Below, piece after piece: positions 32,649 to 42,459 of a stretch of 58,831 nt of DNA. The notes beneath the pieces were generated by a model that made no database searches, was not told where the DNA came from, and was given only the letters and a program-made list of their open reading frames with translations. Location of the stretch: assembly GCA_002396885.1 (NCBI GenBank), contig DGXY01000120.1, forward strand, positions 1,197-60,027, given 5' to 3'. Within the stretch, counting starts at the first letter, position 1; the number at the start of each line of letters is the position of its first letter. Origin of the DNA: Akkermansiaceae bacterium UBA5020 (GTDB taxonomy: Bacteria > Verrucomicrobiota > Verrucomicrobiia > Verrucomicrobiales > DEV007). Made by a program: the position numbers and the translations under genes.

Positions 32649-34970
32649 ATGAAACGCCGTCTTCTTCTGCTCAGCGTCGGTCTCTCCCTGCCCCTTGTCG
32701 GGCAGGAAGCGACCGAAAAAACCGACGCCCCCGCCGCCGGTCACTCCTACCACGGCGAAGTCTTCAACGAGGGCCCGCGCCAGGCCGCCGTGCTCATCCC
32801 CGGCACAGGCGAAGTCCATCTCGAGGTGACAACAAAATCGGAGGAAGCTCGCCGATTCTTCGCCCAGGGCGTCGGGCAGCTCCACGGTTACTGGTTTTTC
32901 GAGGCCGAGCGCAGCTTCCGCGAGGCCGCGAAACTCGATCCCGAGGCGGCGATGTTCTACTGGGGCATGGCGATGGCGAACTTCAAGAACGACACCCGCG
33001 GGAAGAAGTTCATCGACGAGGCGGTCGGGCGGAAATCCCAGGCCTCCGATCGTGAGAAACTCTGGATCGACGGACTCGCCGCCTACTTCAAGGATCCCAA
33101 GGCGGACGCCAAAAAACGTCTCCGCGACTACGTGCGTTCGCTCGAGAAGATCCTTGAGAAACACCCCGGTGAGGTCGAGGCCGAGGCCTTCCTCCTCCAC
33201 CAAGTCTTTTACAACAGCGGAAAGGAGCTGCCCATCTCGAGCCACTACGCGATGAACCTGCTCGCCGAGAAGATCCTGACAAAACACCCGAATCATCCCG
33301 CGAACCACTTTCTGATCCATCTCTGGGACGGCGAGAATCCCGCGCTCGCCCTGAAAGCGGCGGCGAAGTGCGGCCCCGCCGCCCCCGGCATCGCCCACAT
33401 GTGGCACATGCCCGGCCACACCTATTCGAAGCTGCAACGCTACGCCGACGCCGCCTGGCAGCAGGAGGCCTCGGCCCGGGTCGATCACGCCCACCTCATC
33501 CGCTATCGGATCGTGCCCGACCAGATCCACAATTTCGCCCACAACAACGAGTGGCTCATCCGCAATCTCGATTCCCTCGGCCAGCATCACCGCGCCGTGG
33601 AACTGGCACGCAACATGATTTCCCTGCCCCGTCTCGCGAAGTTCAAAACGGTCGACAAGAAGGAGGTCTTCGATCCCTCGGGCGGCAGCTGGCAATACGG
33701 GAGGCAGCGCTTGCGCGACACGCTGGTCTGCTACGAGGACTGGAAACAGATCATCGCCCTCTCCGGCGACGAGAAGGACAAAACGGCACCGCTCCATCCG
33801 GACGGAGAGTCGATCACCGAAACGGATTACCATCGCTATGTCGCCCTCGCCAAATACGAGAGCGGCGACCGCGAGGGAGCCTCGAAGCACCTCGCCGAAC
33901 TCGAGAAAGGCCTCGCCGCCAAACAGTCCGAAAAGGACAAGGCCGTGACCGACGCTGAGAAGAAGGCGACCGAGGCCAAGAAGGACGCCAAGGCGATCGA
34001 AGAAGCGAAGAAGGCCGCCGCGAAGAACTTCGAGAAGTCGATCACGGATCTCGAGAATCCCGTCAACGAGCTCCGCGTCTACGCCGCCCTCACCGCAAGT
34101 CCGCCTGATACGGCGAAGGCGCTCGAGTTGCTGCCCAAATTGAAGAATCTCGCGAAGTGGCGTCACGCCCTGCTCTGGCAGCGCGCCGGCAAGGGAGAAG
34201 AAGCGATCAAACTCGCGGGCGAGGCGGTTTCATCAGGCAAGAACGAGGTGCTGCCGCTCGTCGCCCAGGTCCGCATCCTTCATGCGAACGGCGACAAGGA
34301 GAAAGAGAAGGCAAAGACCGCCTTCGCCCAGCTGCGCACCGTGGCGCACAGCGCCGACGCCGATCTCGCGATCTTCCAACCGCTCGTTCCCATCGCGAAG
34401 GAGTTCGGCTTTCCCGACGACTGGCGTCTCGCGCCCGCGACACCGAAGGACCTCGGGGAACGTCCCGATCTCGACACGCTCGGCCCTTTCCGCTGGACGC
34501 CGCCCGCCGCGCCCGCCGTGACCCTGACCAACGTCGAAAACAAGAGCGAACCCCTCTTTTCGGCCGGTGGCCGTCCCCGCGTCGCGATCTTCTTCCTCGG
34601 GAAGGGCTGCTCGCACTGCATGGAACAGCTCAACGCCTTCGCTCCGGTGGCGAAGCGATTCGACGAAGCCGGGATCGATCTCGTCGCGATCAGCACCGAC
34701 ACGCCCGAAGGACTCAAGGAAACCCTCGCCAGCGACGGGGAGAAAAACGCACCCTTCCCCTTCCCGCTCTATTCCGATGCCACCCTCGCCGCCTTCAAGG
34801 CCTTCCGCGCCCATGATGACTTCGAGGAGATGGCGCTGCACGGCACCTACCTCATCGACCGCGGCGGCCGCATCCGCTGGCAGGAGATCAGCTACGAACC
34901 CTTCATGAAACCCGAATGGCTTCTTGAGGAATGTGTCAGGCTCCTCGCACTGGAAGCGGCGGAGAGCTGA
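32649..34970 (+). CDS. TPR-repeat and thioredoxin-fold (redoxin) protein
   Basis: A 773-residue exported protein (signal peptide about 1-18). The N-terminal two thirds are TPR-like helical repeats, with a His-rich stretch near 255 (HMWHMPGHTY). After a Lys/Glu/Ala coiled-coil-prone segment (about 430-465), a C-terminal thioredoxin-fold domain (about 620-765) carries IFFLGKGCSHC, a CxxC redox centre in a peroxiredoxin/AhpC-TSA-type context, then GTYLIDRGGRIRWQE. The role may be disulfide handling or protein binding outside the cytoplasm. It is the second gene of an operon with DUF1080. The combination is common in PVC bacteria, its function unknown. Confidence 0.78.
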   Translation: MKRRLLLLSVGLSLPLVGQEATEKTDAPAAGHSYHGEVFNEGPRQAAVLIPGTGEVHLEVTTKSEEARRFFAQGVGQLHGYWFFEAERSFREAAKLDPEAAMFYWGMAMANFKNDTRGKKFIDEAVGRKSQASDREKLWIDGLAAYFKDPKADAKKRLRDYVRSLEKILEKHPGEVEAEAFLLHQVFYNSGKELPISSHYAMNLLAEKILTKHPNHPANHFLIHLWDGENPALALKAAAKCGPAAPGIAHMWHMPGHTYSKLQRYADAAWQQEASARVDHAHLIRYRIVPDQIHNFAHNNEWLIRNLDSLGQHHRAVELARNMISLPRLAKFKTVDKKEVFDPSGGSWQYGRQRLRDTLVCYEDWKQIIALSGDEKDKTAPLHPDGESITETDYHRYVALAKYESGDREGASKHLAELEKGLAAKQSEKDKAVTDAEKKATEAKKDAKAIEEAKKAAAKNFEKSITDLENPVNELRVYAALTASPPDTAKALELLPKLKNLAKWRHALLWQRAGKGEEAIKLAGEAVSSGKNEVLPLVAQVRILHANGDKEKEKAKTAFAQLRTVAHSADADLAIFQPLVPIAKEFGFPDDWRLAPATPKDLGERPDLDTLGPFRWTPPAAPAVTLTNVENKSEPLFSAGGRPRVAIFFLGKGCSHCMEQLNAFAPVAKRFDEAGIDLVAISTDTPEGLKETLASDGEKNAPFPFPLYSDATLAAFKAFRAHDDFEEMALHGTYLIDRGGRIRWQEISYEPFMKPEWLLEECVRLLALEAAES

Positions 34971-34976
34971 TCGCGC

Positions 34977-36344
34977 TCACCCCTCCCATGCCCACCATCG
35001 AATCCCTCCGGCGTCATCGCCGGCGACGAGGGTCTTGCCGTCGGACGTGATGCCGGTCTGCAGAGGCAGCGCGGATTCGGTGGGGAAATTCTTCACCGCA
35101 CCGCCATCGGCTTTCCAAAGGCGGACTTGTCGGTCGCGCCCCGCGCTAAGCAATTGGCCCTGGGGACCAAAGGCGAGGGCGAGGACTCCGTTGGGGAGTT
35201 TGCCGTATTGTCCCTCGGGCCGCACCGGCGGATGGGCGTTGGGTTTGTTCACGACGGGCCAGCCATCGTTCGCGTCCCACCAGATGAGGAGTCCGTCCTC
35301 TCCGCCGCTCGCGAGGAGCCTCCCATCGGCGCGCCACGCGAGAGCACGCACCGCAGCCTTGTGCTCGGAGAGCGAGAGAAGAATCCCGCCGCCCGCCGTA
35401 TCCCAGAGATGGATACCACCGGCACGATCCGCACTGGCGAGCCGTTTGCCATCAGGGCTGAAGGCGAGACTAGTGATCCAGTCGGTGTGTTTCTCGAGCT
35501 TGTAGCGCAGCTTCCCGTCGGCAGTACCGTAGACTTTGATCGCCTTGCCAGAGCCTCCGAGGGCGACGAGCTGCTGATCGGGACTGAGATCCGCGGCGAT
35601 GACGGCATCGGTTTCATCCCCGATCGTCGTGAGGCGCTTGCCGGTTTTCACGTCGAAAAGCACCACGCTGCCAGATTGGACCGGCTTGCCTCCGGCGACC
35701 ATGAGGACGCGGCCGTCGAGGCTGAAGCGGATCACGTTGGGCTGTCCTTCGGGAAAGGGCAGGGATCCGAGCGGCTTTTGACGATTCGCATCGAGCAGGG
35801 CGACCTGCTCGTGCCCCGCCACCGCGACGAGCGGCGCCCGCGGGCTCGTCGCCATCGCGACGACAGGCAGCGGCCTTTTCACGGCAGGCGGCGTGAAGTC
35901 GGGGAACCCCTCAGGCATGGGAGGTGGTCCATCAAACTGGAGCGGATTGGCCGGCTGGAAACTCGTGTCCCGCGCCGCCACCATCGACTGGCTCGCGCTC
36001 GTCTCACGCAGCCCGCCCTCGATCCATTGGCGGATTTTCTCGATCTGGTCCTCGGGCAGCGGCGGCTTTTTCGGCGGCATGCGTTCGGCCTCGTCCTCGG
36101 CCGTGATCGACTCGAAGAGCAGGCTCGTGCTGGCGCGTCCGGCGACCACGGCTTCGCCCCCGCTCCCGCCTTTGAGGACATCGGCGAAAGTGGCGAGATT
36201 CAGATCGGCCTTCTGCTCGTCCTCGCCGTGGCATTTCTGACAATGCTCCCGGAAGATCGGCTTGATGTGCTCGTCGAAGGTGATGACCTCATCGGCGGCG
36301 GCGGCCGATGTCACGAGAAAGAGAACGAGAAACGCACGGCGCAT
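34977..36344 (-). CDS. PSCyt1-like haem domain plus WD40 repeat protein
   Basis: A 455-residue secreted protein (signal peptide about 1-18). The N-terminal cytochrome c region of PSCyt1 type has FREHCQKCHGEDEQKADLN with the haem motif CQKCH (35-39) and a RMPPKKPPLP segment. A WD40 beta-propeller follows (about 165-455), with typical repeats such as LAFSPDGKRLASADRAGGIHLWD, AWRADGRLLASGGEDGLLIWW and DRQVRLW. ATG 36344 is preferred to a TTG two codons upstream. It is the last of a four-gene operon (2-base gap to the gene before). It likely carries electrons or senses, outside the cytoplasm. Confidence 0.87.
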   Translation of the reverse strand: MRRAFLVLFLVTSAAAADEVITFDEHIKPIFREHCQKCHGEDEQKADLNLATFADVLKGGSGGEAVVAGRASTSLLFESITAEDEAERMPPKKPPLPEDQIEKIRQWIEGGLRETSASQSMVAARDTSFQPANPLQFDGPPPMPEGFPDFTPPAVKRPLPVVAMATSPRAPLVAVAGHEQVALLDANRQKPLGSLPFPEGQPNVIRFSLDGRVLMVAGGKPVQSGSVVLFDVKTGKRLTTIGDETDAVIAADLSPDQQLVALGGSGKAIKVYGTADGKLRYKLEKHTDWITSLAFSPDGKRLASADRAGGIHLWDTAGGGILLSLSEHKAAVRALAWRADGRLLASGGEDGLLIWWDANDGWPVVNKPNAHPPVRPEGQYGKLPNGVLALAFGPQGQLLSAGRDRQVRLWKADGGAVKNFPTESALPLQTGITSDGKTLVAGDDAGGIRWWAWEG

Positions 36345-36346
36345 GA

Positions 36347-38548
36347 TCAATGGTTGAAAAGGAACTCCGTGGAATTGAGCAGCCCCCAGAAGATGTCCTG
36401 ATAGGCCTTCCGATCCTTCGTGTCGTTGCCTACGAGTCCCAGCATCGCCGACATCTCATCGGGCTGAGGCGACCGGCTGAGGGCGCGGAGGTAGAGCTCT
36501 CCGATGATGGCTTCGGGTTCGGCGTTCGCCTTGAGGAGCTTGTCGATGACGGCTCCCTTTCCGATCTGGCTCTGCACGGTGTCCCCGGCGATGAGATTGA
36601 GGGCCTGGGAGAGGGTGGGTTCGGCCTTCGTATCGCAGGCGCAGACGCTGGCCCGACCAGCGCGGCCGAAGGTGTCGAAGAAGGCATCGCCCGTCATCGG
36701 CCGGGTCGTGTCACCGGGCGTCCGCGGGTAATGCTGGACGGCCTTTGTGCCTTTCGGGAAATAGCTGAAACCGCGCTCGCCATCGGTCGCCTTCACCACC
36801 GCATCGAGAAGGACATCGGCGCGGAGACGGCGCAGTTGGGAACGCGAAAACTGGCGGGTGTCGTCGGCGTTGGTCGCGTTCGGCCGCGCGGAGAGCTGGT
36901 AGGTGCGCGAGGCGCAGATGTCCCTGACAAAGGCACGCAGATCGAAGCCGCCTTCGGCTAGATTCTTCGCAAGAGCGTCGAGAAGCGGGCCGTTGGTCGG
37001 CGGATTGCTCACCCGCATGTCGTCGACGGGCTCGACGATGCCGCGGCCCATGAAATGCGCCCAGATCCGGTTGGCGAGGTTACGGGAGAACAGCTCGTTT
37101 TCCGGCGAAGTCAGCCACGCCGCGAGCGCTTTTCTCGGATCTTCGCCGGCCGGCACGCTCGATTCGCCGCCGAGCACGGTCGCCGGAACGGGCCGCTCGT
37201 CGACGAGGTGTTTGGCGGGAACGGCGGAACGGTCGTTGAAGACATAGAACTCGCGCGGCTCGACTCCGAGCTTGCGCTGGATGCCGGTGAAGAAACTGAC
37301 CCAGCCGTAGTAGTCATCCATCGTCCATCGGTCGAAGGGATGGTTATGGCACTCGGCGCACTGGATGCGGACGCCGGTGAAGAGCTGCGAAAAATCGGCG
37401 GCGAGGTTCTTCGGCGTCACCTTCACATCGTGCACCAGCATCGTGTAAAGATTCGCCGGACCGCTCGTGAGATTGCTCCCCGTGCCGGTGATCTGATCGG
37501 CGACGAAGGCATTGAGCGGTCGGTTCGCCGCGATCTGTTCGCGGATCCAATCGTAGTAGACGTCGGCCGCCTTCACATCGGTCGCGCTCGGGGCGTAACC
37601 TCCGCCTTTGACCCGCAGCATCTCCGCCCACAGCGTCGTCCAGAGATCGGTGAAGCCGTCGCTCTTGAGCAACCGGTCGATGAGGAGGGTGCGTTTGTCA
37701 GGGGAGGTATCGGCAAGGAAAGCCCGCACCTCGTCGACGGACGGCAGGCCACCGGTGAGATCGAGGTGGAGGCGGCGGACAAAGGTCTCGTCATCGCACA
37801 GGTCCGAGGGCAGGAGGCGGAGCTTCTCGAGCCGGTCGTGGATGATTTCGTCGATGTAGTTGTGCGCTTTCGGATTCGTCCAGGTGTAGTCCTTGTCCTC
37901 GGGCAGGACGATCACCTCCGAACCGATCGTGAAGCGGTTGAACCGGGCGAAGACGTAGGTGTCTCCCCTTCCCGTCGCCGAGACGACACCGTTCTCATCG
38001 ATCTTCGCCGTCGCGGGGTTGTTGGTGAGGAAGAGCGCCAGATTCGTGACGTCGCGGGTCGTGCCGTCCGAATAGCGAGCGGTGACGACGGTCCTCTCCG
38101 TGCCGTTGCCTCCCTCGAAAACAATCCGGTCCGGGGTCAGGGTGATCCCGACGGGTTGCGGCACCGAGTCGGCGTCGTCCGGCGCTCCGGCCTCGATCCA
38201 ACCCAGGAGCGTCTTGTAGTAGGGAGTGTCCTTCGTGAACAACTCGCCTCCTGTGTGCGGCACCTTGCCGATCGCTTTCAGGAGAAGGAGACTTTCCTCG
38301 GGTGCCGCCACATTGACGCGACGCCCAACCATTTCCTGCGTGAGCCGGTAGTAGTCGCCCTTGGCATCATAGCCAAAGAGCGAAAGCATGAAGCCGTCCT
38401 TCCCGCGGGCCGAACCGTGACACGTTCCGGCATTGCATCCCGCCCGGAACAGGACCGGCATGACGTCGCGACGAAAGCTCGGGGCTTCCTCAGCGGCGGC
38501 TTGTCCGAAGAGGGAAACGCAGAGGAAAAGATAACGTAGCCGCTTCAT
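36347..38548 (-). CDS. DUF1549/DUF1553 (PSD1-type) exported haem protein with Big-like domain
   Basis: A 733-residue secreted protein (signal peptide about 1-19). It has a haem-type motif, CNAGTCHG (38-45, spacing CxxxxCH, usual for this family), an immunoglobulin-like Big_2 domain (about 130-220, ITLTPDRIVFEGG), DUF1549 (about 225-430, including DDETFVRRLHLDLTGGLPS) and DUF1553 (about 480-715, NPPTNGPLLDALAKNLAEGGFDLR, RTYQLS). ATG and the previous stop overlap (ATGA, 38545-38548), so it is translationally coupled to the gene before. Known as Planctomycetes/Verrucomicrobia-specific; reaction unknown. Confidence 0.92.
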   Translation of the reverse strand: MKRLRYLFLCVSLFGQAAAEEAPSFRRDVMPVLFRAGCNAGTCHGSARGKDGFMLSLFGYDAKGDYYRLTQEMVGRRVNVAAPEESLLLLKAIGKVPHTGGELFTKDTPYYKTLLGWIEAGAPDDADSVPQPVGITLTPDRIVFEGGNGTERTVVTARYSDGTTRDVTNLALFLTNNPATAKIDENGVVSATGRGDTYVFARFNRFTIGSEVIVLPEDKDYTWTNPKAHNYIDEIIHDRLEKLRLLPSDLCDDETFVRRLHLDLTGGLPSVDEVRAFLADTSPDKRTLLIDRLLKSDGFTDLWTTLWAEMLRVKGGGYAPSATDVKAADVYYDWIREQIAANRPLNAFVADQITGTGSNLTSGPANLYTMLVHDVKVTPKNLAADFSQLFTGVRIQCAECHNHPFDRWTMDDYYGWVSFFTGIQRKLGVEPREFYVFNDRSAVPAKHLVDERPVPATVLGGESSVPAGEDPRKALAAWLTSPENELFSRNLANRIWAHFMGRGIVEPVDDMRVSNPPTNGPLLDALAKNLAEGGFDLRAFVRDICASRTYQLSARPNATNADDTRQFSRSQLRRLRADVLLDAVVKATDGERGFSYFPKGTKAVQHYPRTPGDTTRPMTGDAFFDTFGRAGRASVCACDTKAEPTLSQALNLIAGDTVQSQIGKGAVIDKLLKANAEPEAIIGELYLRALSRSPQPDEMSAMLGLVGNDTKDRKAYQDIFWGLLNSTEFLFNH

Positions 38549-40974
38549 GGGGATGCCTGTTTCGGGACAGTGGTGGCGATGGCCGGATCCACCCGCAGGA
38601 TCCCTTTGCCAGTGCGCTGGCGGATCGCTTGGCCGCCTTCGTTGACGACAATCTCGCAGCCGAGTTCCTTGTATTGGCCGAGGAGGGCCTCGGCGGTGGC
38701 AGAGATTTCGAAGACCAACTCCTGATCGCCCGCCTTCAGCACCGGGGCCTTCGTCACGCTAACCCCTTTGGGCAGGCCGAGGAGCGTGGTCGCCGCCTCC
38801 CCTTCGAAAGGTTTCTTGTGATCCACTTTCCAGATGACGCGGGAGGTCTCGCCGCGTCGTAGCGAAGCCGGATCGGCCTTCAACTCGACGTAAGGCTGGG
38901 CCACGGTGATGTCAATGAAATCGCTCGAAGCCCGAATCCGTCCGGCACCGAGATAATAGGAGCCTCCCGTGGTCGAGGCGGTGAGGGCGAGACGATAGGT
39001 GTCCGGCGCGGCGGACCCTGTCGCGCTGAGCCTCAGGACTCCCTCGTTTTGTCCGGCGGGAATGGTCACGGTGGGCTCGCCTTCGACACCTCCGGGGACC
39101 CAGTCGAACTGGAACTCGATCGCTTCATCAAAGCCCGGCTGCCGGGTGATCTTCACCGGCAGGGAGAGCTCGCCGTTCTGCGAGAGCGGGATCGACGGCG
39201 GCTCCACATCGACCCGGTAGGGAGCGGGCTCGGTCACGGCGAAGGCATACTGATCGACGACAAAGCTATGCCAGGCGTGACCACCCGAATGTCCGAGAAA
39301 AGGAAACGACTGCTGGGACCGGCTCACCAGCGTCGTGCCATCGACCGCGACACAGGTGATCGAAATCAGCGCGGTCATCGGTTTCGTATCCGCCTCCGCC
39401 ACGAACTGCACCGGCACTTGGCGTTGCCCTGCTTTCACCCGCGGGGCGATCATGCGCACGCCTTCGGGGAGACCGCGGGCGACGAGATCGAGCTCGCCTT
39501 TGTAGCGACTCCCCGGGGCGTCGGAGATATTCACGTTCACCGTCCAGCGTCCGCCCTGCGGCACGGCAATGCTGGTGAGGCGAGGACATTCAACCATGTC
39601 GATGACACGGGCCTGGATAAAGGTATGGATCTCGTCCCGCGCCGGTTCGACTTCGATACGGTAAACGGAGGTCGCCTCGCCGAGCCCGCGCATGTCGGTG
39701 ATTTCGATCAAGTAGTCGCCGTCCTCCTTCGGTTCCCACACGACGGCGGGATCCATCAATTCCTTGCGCTGGATCTGCCGCGACATCGCCCAGAGATCGC
39801 GGTCGATGAGGTTTGCGTCATCAGCGGAAGTCCCGGGAGCAACGGCGTCCACTTTTCGAATGGTCAGGCTCGGGTCCAGCGGCGTCCCCAGCGAGCGGGC
39901 AAAGACGCGGACCCGCCAGCGCTCTCCCGCTTTCGCGCTGACACGAAAACAGTCCGAGTCGCCCGGCTCGCCGATGCGTCCGTTGAGCGCGGCGGGCAAA
40001 GCAGGAACAGGAGTTTCTTCCACCCCAGACTCCTCAAGCACGTTGGGAAACTCGCTGATCCGCATCGGGAGAGGCGAGGGCATCGTGTCAAAATACGCAA
40101 AATCCCCCGCTTCCTGCGGCAACGGCAGATCGATTGCTTTCTCGCCTGCAGGATCACCAAGGAAGGTCGCGTTCAAGGTCTCGCCCGCTTTTCCGCCGGC
40201 CGGATAGACGGCGAGCGGACGGGGATTCGAACCGATGTGGGCGAGGTAATAACAGTTGCCCCCAGATTGAAAAACCCGCTGCTTCACCTCGACCCGGTAT
40301 TCGCCATCGACGGGCAGCAGGACACTCGCAACCGGATCCTGCAACTTCAGGGCGCTGTCGTCATTGCGCGCCAACTCGCTGCCGGACGGATCGAGGATGC
40401 GGACCATGAGATCGAACTCGGAGCCCGCGTAGAATTTCTCCGTGAGCCACACCGAATCGATCTCCACGGAGAGCTGCCCGCCTTTCTTCCCCACAACGCA
40501 GTAGACGTCGACATCCGCGACCTGGTTGGTGTCCATGCGACCGAGCACGGCGGAATTCATCGGCACGACCTGGCCTTCGCCACTCTCATTCACGATGGGA
40601 AAACGTGTCACCGCGAAAGTCGTCAGAGTCGTGAGTTCGGTGGCGGTGCGGAGCTTGAAAGGATGCAGACCGAGGGGGGCGTCGCCGTCGATCTGGAATT
40701 TCGCCTTCACGCTGTCCTCTATAAACCCTCCATGAATGCCCCCTCGCGGCTGCGGCAGGGAAGGCAATGCGGCGAGTTCCACGCAGCGGATGCCGGGACG
40801 GTAGAAAAGAATCTCGCGCGGCTCCCTGATGAAGGCGCCCTCGAGCGTCACCTCGACCGTCGTTCCCTGCTGGCCGGCGCGGGGATTCACATACTCGATG
40901 TGGTGCACCATCGGACCGGCAACAATCAGCGCCGGGAAACACCCTGACAAAGCAACCAAAACGAATCCTCTCAT
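38545..40974 (-). CDS. Exported pre-peptidase C-terminal (PPC)-domain protein
   Basis: An 809-residue protein with a Sec signal (about 1-19) and a series of beta-sandwich segments, including PPC-like ones (DVDVYCVVGKKGGQLSVEIDS near 160, SDCFRVSAKAGERWRVRVFA near 340, DPSLTIR). No active site is seen. The first 100 residues are IPT/TIG-like (YVNPRAGQQGTTVEVTLEGAF). ATG 40974 is chosen over an upstream TTG. It is the second gene of the four-gene operon, sharing 4 bases with the next gene and lying 5 bases after the DUF1501 gene. It likely helps hold or display the partner proteins, or binds a polymer. Confidence 0.82.
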   Translation of the reverse strand: MRGFVLVALSGCFPALIVAGPMVHHIEYVNPRAGQQGTTVEVTLEGAFIREPREILFYRPGIRCVELAALPSLPQPRGGIHGGFIEDSVKAKFQIDGDAPLGLHPFKLRTATELTTLTTFAVTRFPIVNESGEGQVVPMNSAVLGRMDTNQVADVDVYCVVGKKGGQLSVEIDSVWLTEKFYAGSEFDLMVRILDPSGSELARNDDSALKLQDPVASVLLPVDGEYRVEVKQRVFQSGGNCYYLAHIGSNPRPLAVYPAGGKAGETLNATFLGDPAGEKAIDLPLPQEAGDFAYFDTMPSPLPMRISEFPNVLEESGVEETPVPALPAALNGRIGEPGDSDCFRVSAKAGERWRVRVFARSLGTPLDPSLTIRKVDAVAPGTSADDANLIDRDLWAMSRQIQRKELMDPAVVWEPKEDGDYLIEITDMRGLGEATSVYRIEVEPARDEIHTFIQARVIDMVECPRLTSIAVPQGGRWTVNVNISDAPGSRYKGELDLVARGLPEGVRMIAPRVKAGQRQVPVQFVAEADTKPMTALISITCVAVDGTTLVSRSQQSFPFLGHSGGHAWHSFVVDQYAFAVTEPAPYRVDVEPPSIPLSQNGELSLPVKITRQPGFDEAIEFQFDWVPGGVEGEPTVTIPAGQNEGVLRLSATGSAAPDTYRLALTASTTGGSYYLGAGRIRASSDFIDITVAQPYVELKADPASLRRGETSRVIWKVDHKKPFEGEAATTLLGLPKGVSVTKAPVLKAGDQELVFEISATAEALLGQYKELGCEIVVNEGGQAIRQRTGKGILRVDPAIATTVPKQASP

Positions 40975-40979
40975 ACCGG

Positions 40980-42344
40980 TCAAGAGAGGATTCCCTTCAC
41001 CACCTTGCCACCGTTCACAATTTCGATCGGCCGTGTGCCGCCGAAGGCGGGCAGCTCGGCGTTCGAATCGATCCCGAGCTGGTGGTAGACCGTGGCGAGG
41101 AAGTCCTCGAGCATCACCGCGTCGCGGGCGGGCTCGGAAGAGGTCGCGTCCGAGGCACCGTAGATCTGGCCGCGGGTGATGCCGCCTCCGGCGAGGAGCA
41201 TCGAATAAACCCGCGCCCAGTGATCGCGTCCGTTGCTCTGATTCACCTTCGGGGTGCGGCCAAATTCCGTCGTCACCATGACGAGAGTGCTGTCGAGCAT
41301 GCCGCGCTCGTCGAGATCGGTGATCAGTCCGGTCAGCGCATGATCAAGGGCCGGCATGTGCTCGTCGCAGGTGCCCTTGATGTCGACATGCGAATCCCAC
41401 GCGCCATAATTCACGCTCACGAAACGCACCCCGGCCTCGACGAGACGCCTCGAGAGGAGAAGCCGCTCGCCGATCGCGGCGGGAGCGTTCTGCTTCAGCG
41501 TGTAGCCGCGCCCGTAGAGCTCCCGTGTCGCATCTGTTTCACCGTCCAAGGAAAAGGCGCGCCGCGCTTCGTCCGAGGTCAGCAGCGAATAAGCGCTGCG
41601 GTAGAAATCGTCCATCGTGTTCAACTTGTCGGTGTCGGTCTCGAGCTTTCGGAGCTGCTTCTCCACCACCTCCCGTGCCGACTGCCGCCGCTCAAACTCC
41701 TCCATCGAGACGCCCTCGGGGATGCTGAAGTCGCGCACTTTGAACTCCCCCTTCGCGCCCGGATCGGCGTTCAATTGGAAGGGGCCGTATTTGCTGCTGA
41801 GAAATCCCGTGCCGCCCTCGAATCCCCGCATCGACGGCACCGCAACGTAGGGCGGCATTTCCTTCCGCGAACCCAAGAGGTGGGAGACGACGCTGCCCAT
41901 CTGCGGGTAGTCGATCACCGTCGTCGGCGTGTAGCCGGTGAAGAGATGGTAGGTCGCCTGCTGGTGATCGGGAATCTTGCCCACGACGGAGCGCACCACT
42001 GTGAGTTTGTCCGCCACTCCTGCGAGGCGTTTGAAGTTCTCGCTGAAGATCTCGCCCGTCTTCGTCTTCGCGACCCCGTAAGCCCCGCGGTATTCGGACG
42101 GTGCCTCCGGCTTCGGATCCCAGGACTCCTGCTGCGCCATACCGCCAGGCAGGTTCAGGTGGATGACACTCTTGGCAGGACCTTCCTTGAAAAAGCCGGG
42201 CTCGACCGTGGCACGGGCCTCGAACTTGAGGAGATCGGCAAGGCTCAGCCCGAGCGCTCCGCAAAAACCGACGCGCAACGCATCACGACGAGGGAGCGTG
42301 AGTCGGCGAAAGCCGGAACAACCGTGGAGGGAAGAAAAATTCAT
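40980..42344 (-). CDS. DUF1501 domain protein
   Basis: A 454-residue member of the DUF1501 family (sulfatase-like fold by distant similarity). The N-terminal segment, with LPRRDALRVGF and a hydrophobic run (28-40), is a Tat-type signal. Landmarks: KSVIHLNLPGGMAQQESWDPKPEAP, DHQQATYHLFTGYTP, FEGGTGFL, YGAWDSHVDI, MVTTEFGRTPKVNQSNGRDHW (the metal-ligand-like motif). It is the first of a four-gene operon (DUF1501, PPC protein, DUF1549/1553, PSCyt1-WD40), a gene set seen widely in PVC bacteria. Biochemical role unknown; periplasmic location is inferred from the signal. Confidence 0.92.
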   Translation of the reverse strand: MNFSSLHGCSGFRRLTLPRRDALRVGFCGALGLSLADLLKFEARATVEPGFFKEGPAKSVIHLNLPGGMAQQESWDPKPEAPSEYRGAYGVAKTKTGEIFSENFKRLAGVADKLTVVRSVVGKIPDHQQATYHLFTGYTPTTVIDYPQMGSVVSHLLGSRKEMPPYVAVPSMRGFEGGTGFLSSKYGPFQLNADPGAKGEFKVRDFSIPEGVSMEEFERRQSAREVVEKQLRKLETDTDKLNTMDDFYRSAYSLLTSDEARRAFSLDGETDATRELYGRGYTLKQNAPAAIGERLLLSRRLVEAGVRFVSVNYGAWDSHVDIKGTCDEHMPALDHALTGLITDLDERGMLDSTLVMVTTEFGRTPKVNQSNGRDHWARVYSMLLAGGGITRGQIYGASDATSSEPARDAVMLEDFLATVYHQLGIDSNAELPAFGGTRPIEIVNGGKVVKGILS

Positions 42345-42402
42345 GAGCGCGGAAGAGATCGGAACCGCCTCCGCAAAATTCCCGAGGACCTGAAGGAATG
42401 CA

Positions 42403-42423
42403 ATCGCGCGAACAAGGCGCGAT
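42403..42423 (-). terminator. Hairpin after ftsH
   Basis: ATCGCGC (42403-42409) pairs with GCGCGAT (42417-42423) around a 7-base loop, 37 bases past the ftsH stop and 59 bases before the DUF1501 start on the same strand. Only a weak T-containing tail follows. It may end ftsH transcription or regulate the operon downstream. Confidence 0.4.
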
Positions 42424-42459
42424 CAGCTGCAATCCATGGCCGTCCCTCGTTGCAGATCC

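Noticed and set aside
32553..34166. A 537-codon minus-strand open frame
   Set aside because: Antisense to the TPR-thioredoxin gene, no family likeness.
39049..40947. A 632-codon plus-strand open frame
   Set aside because: Shadow of the PPC-domain gene; composition and lack of motifs show this.
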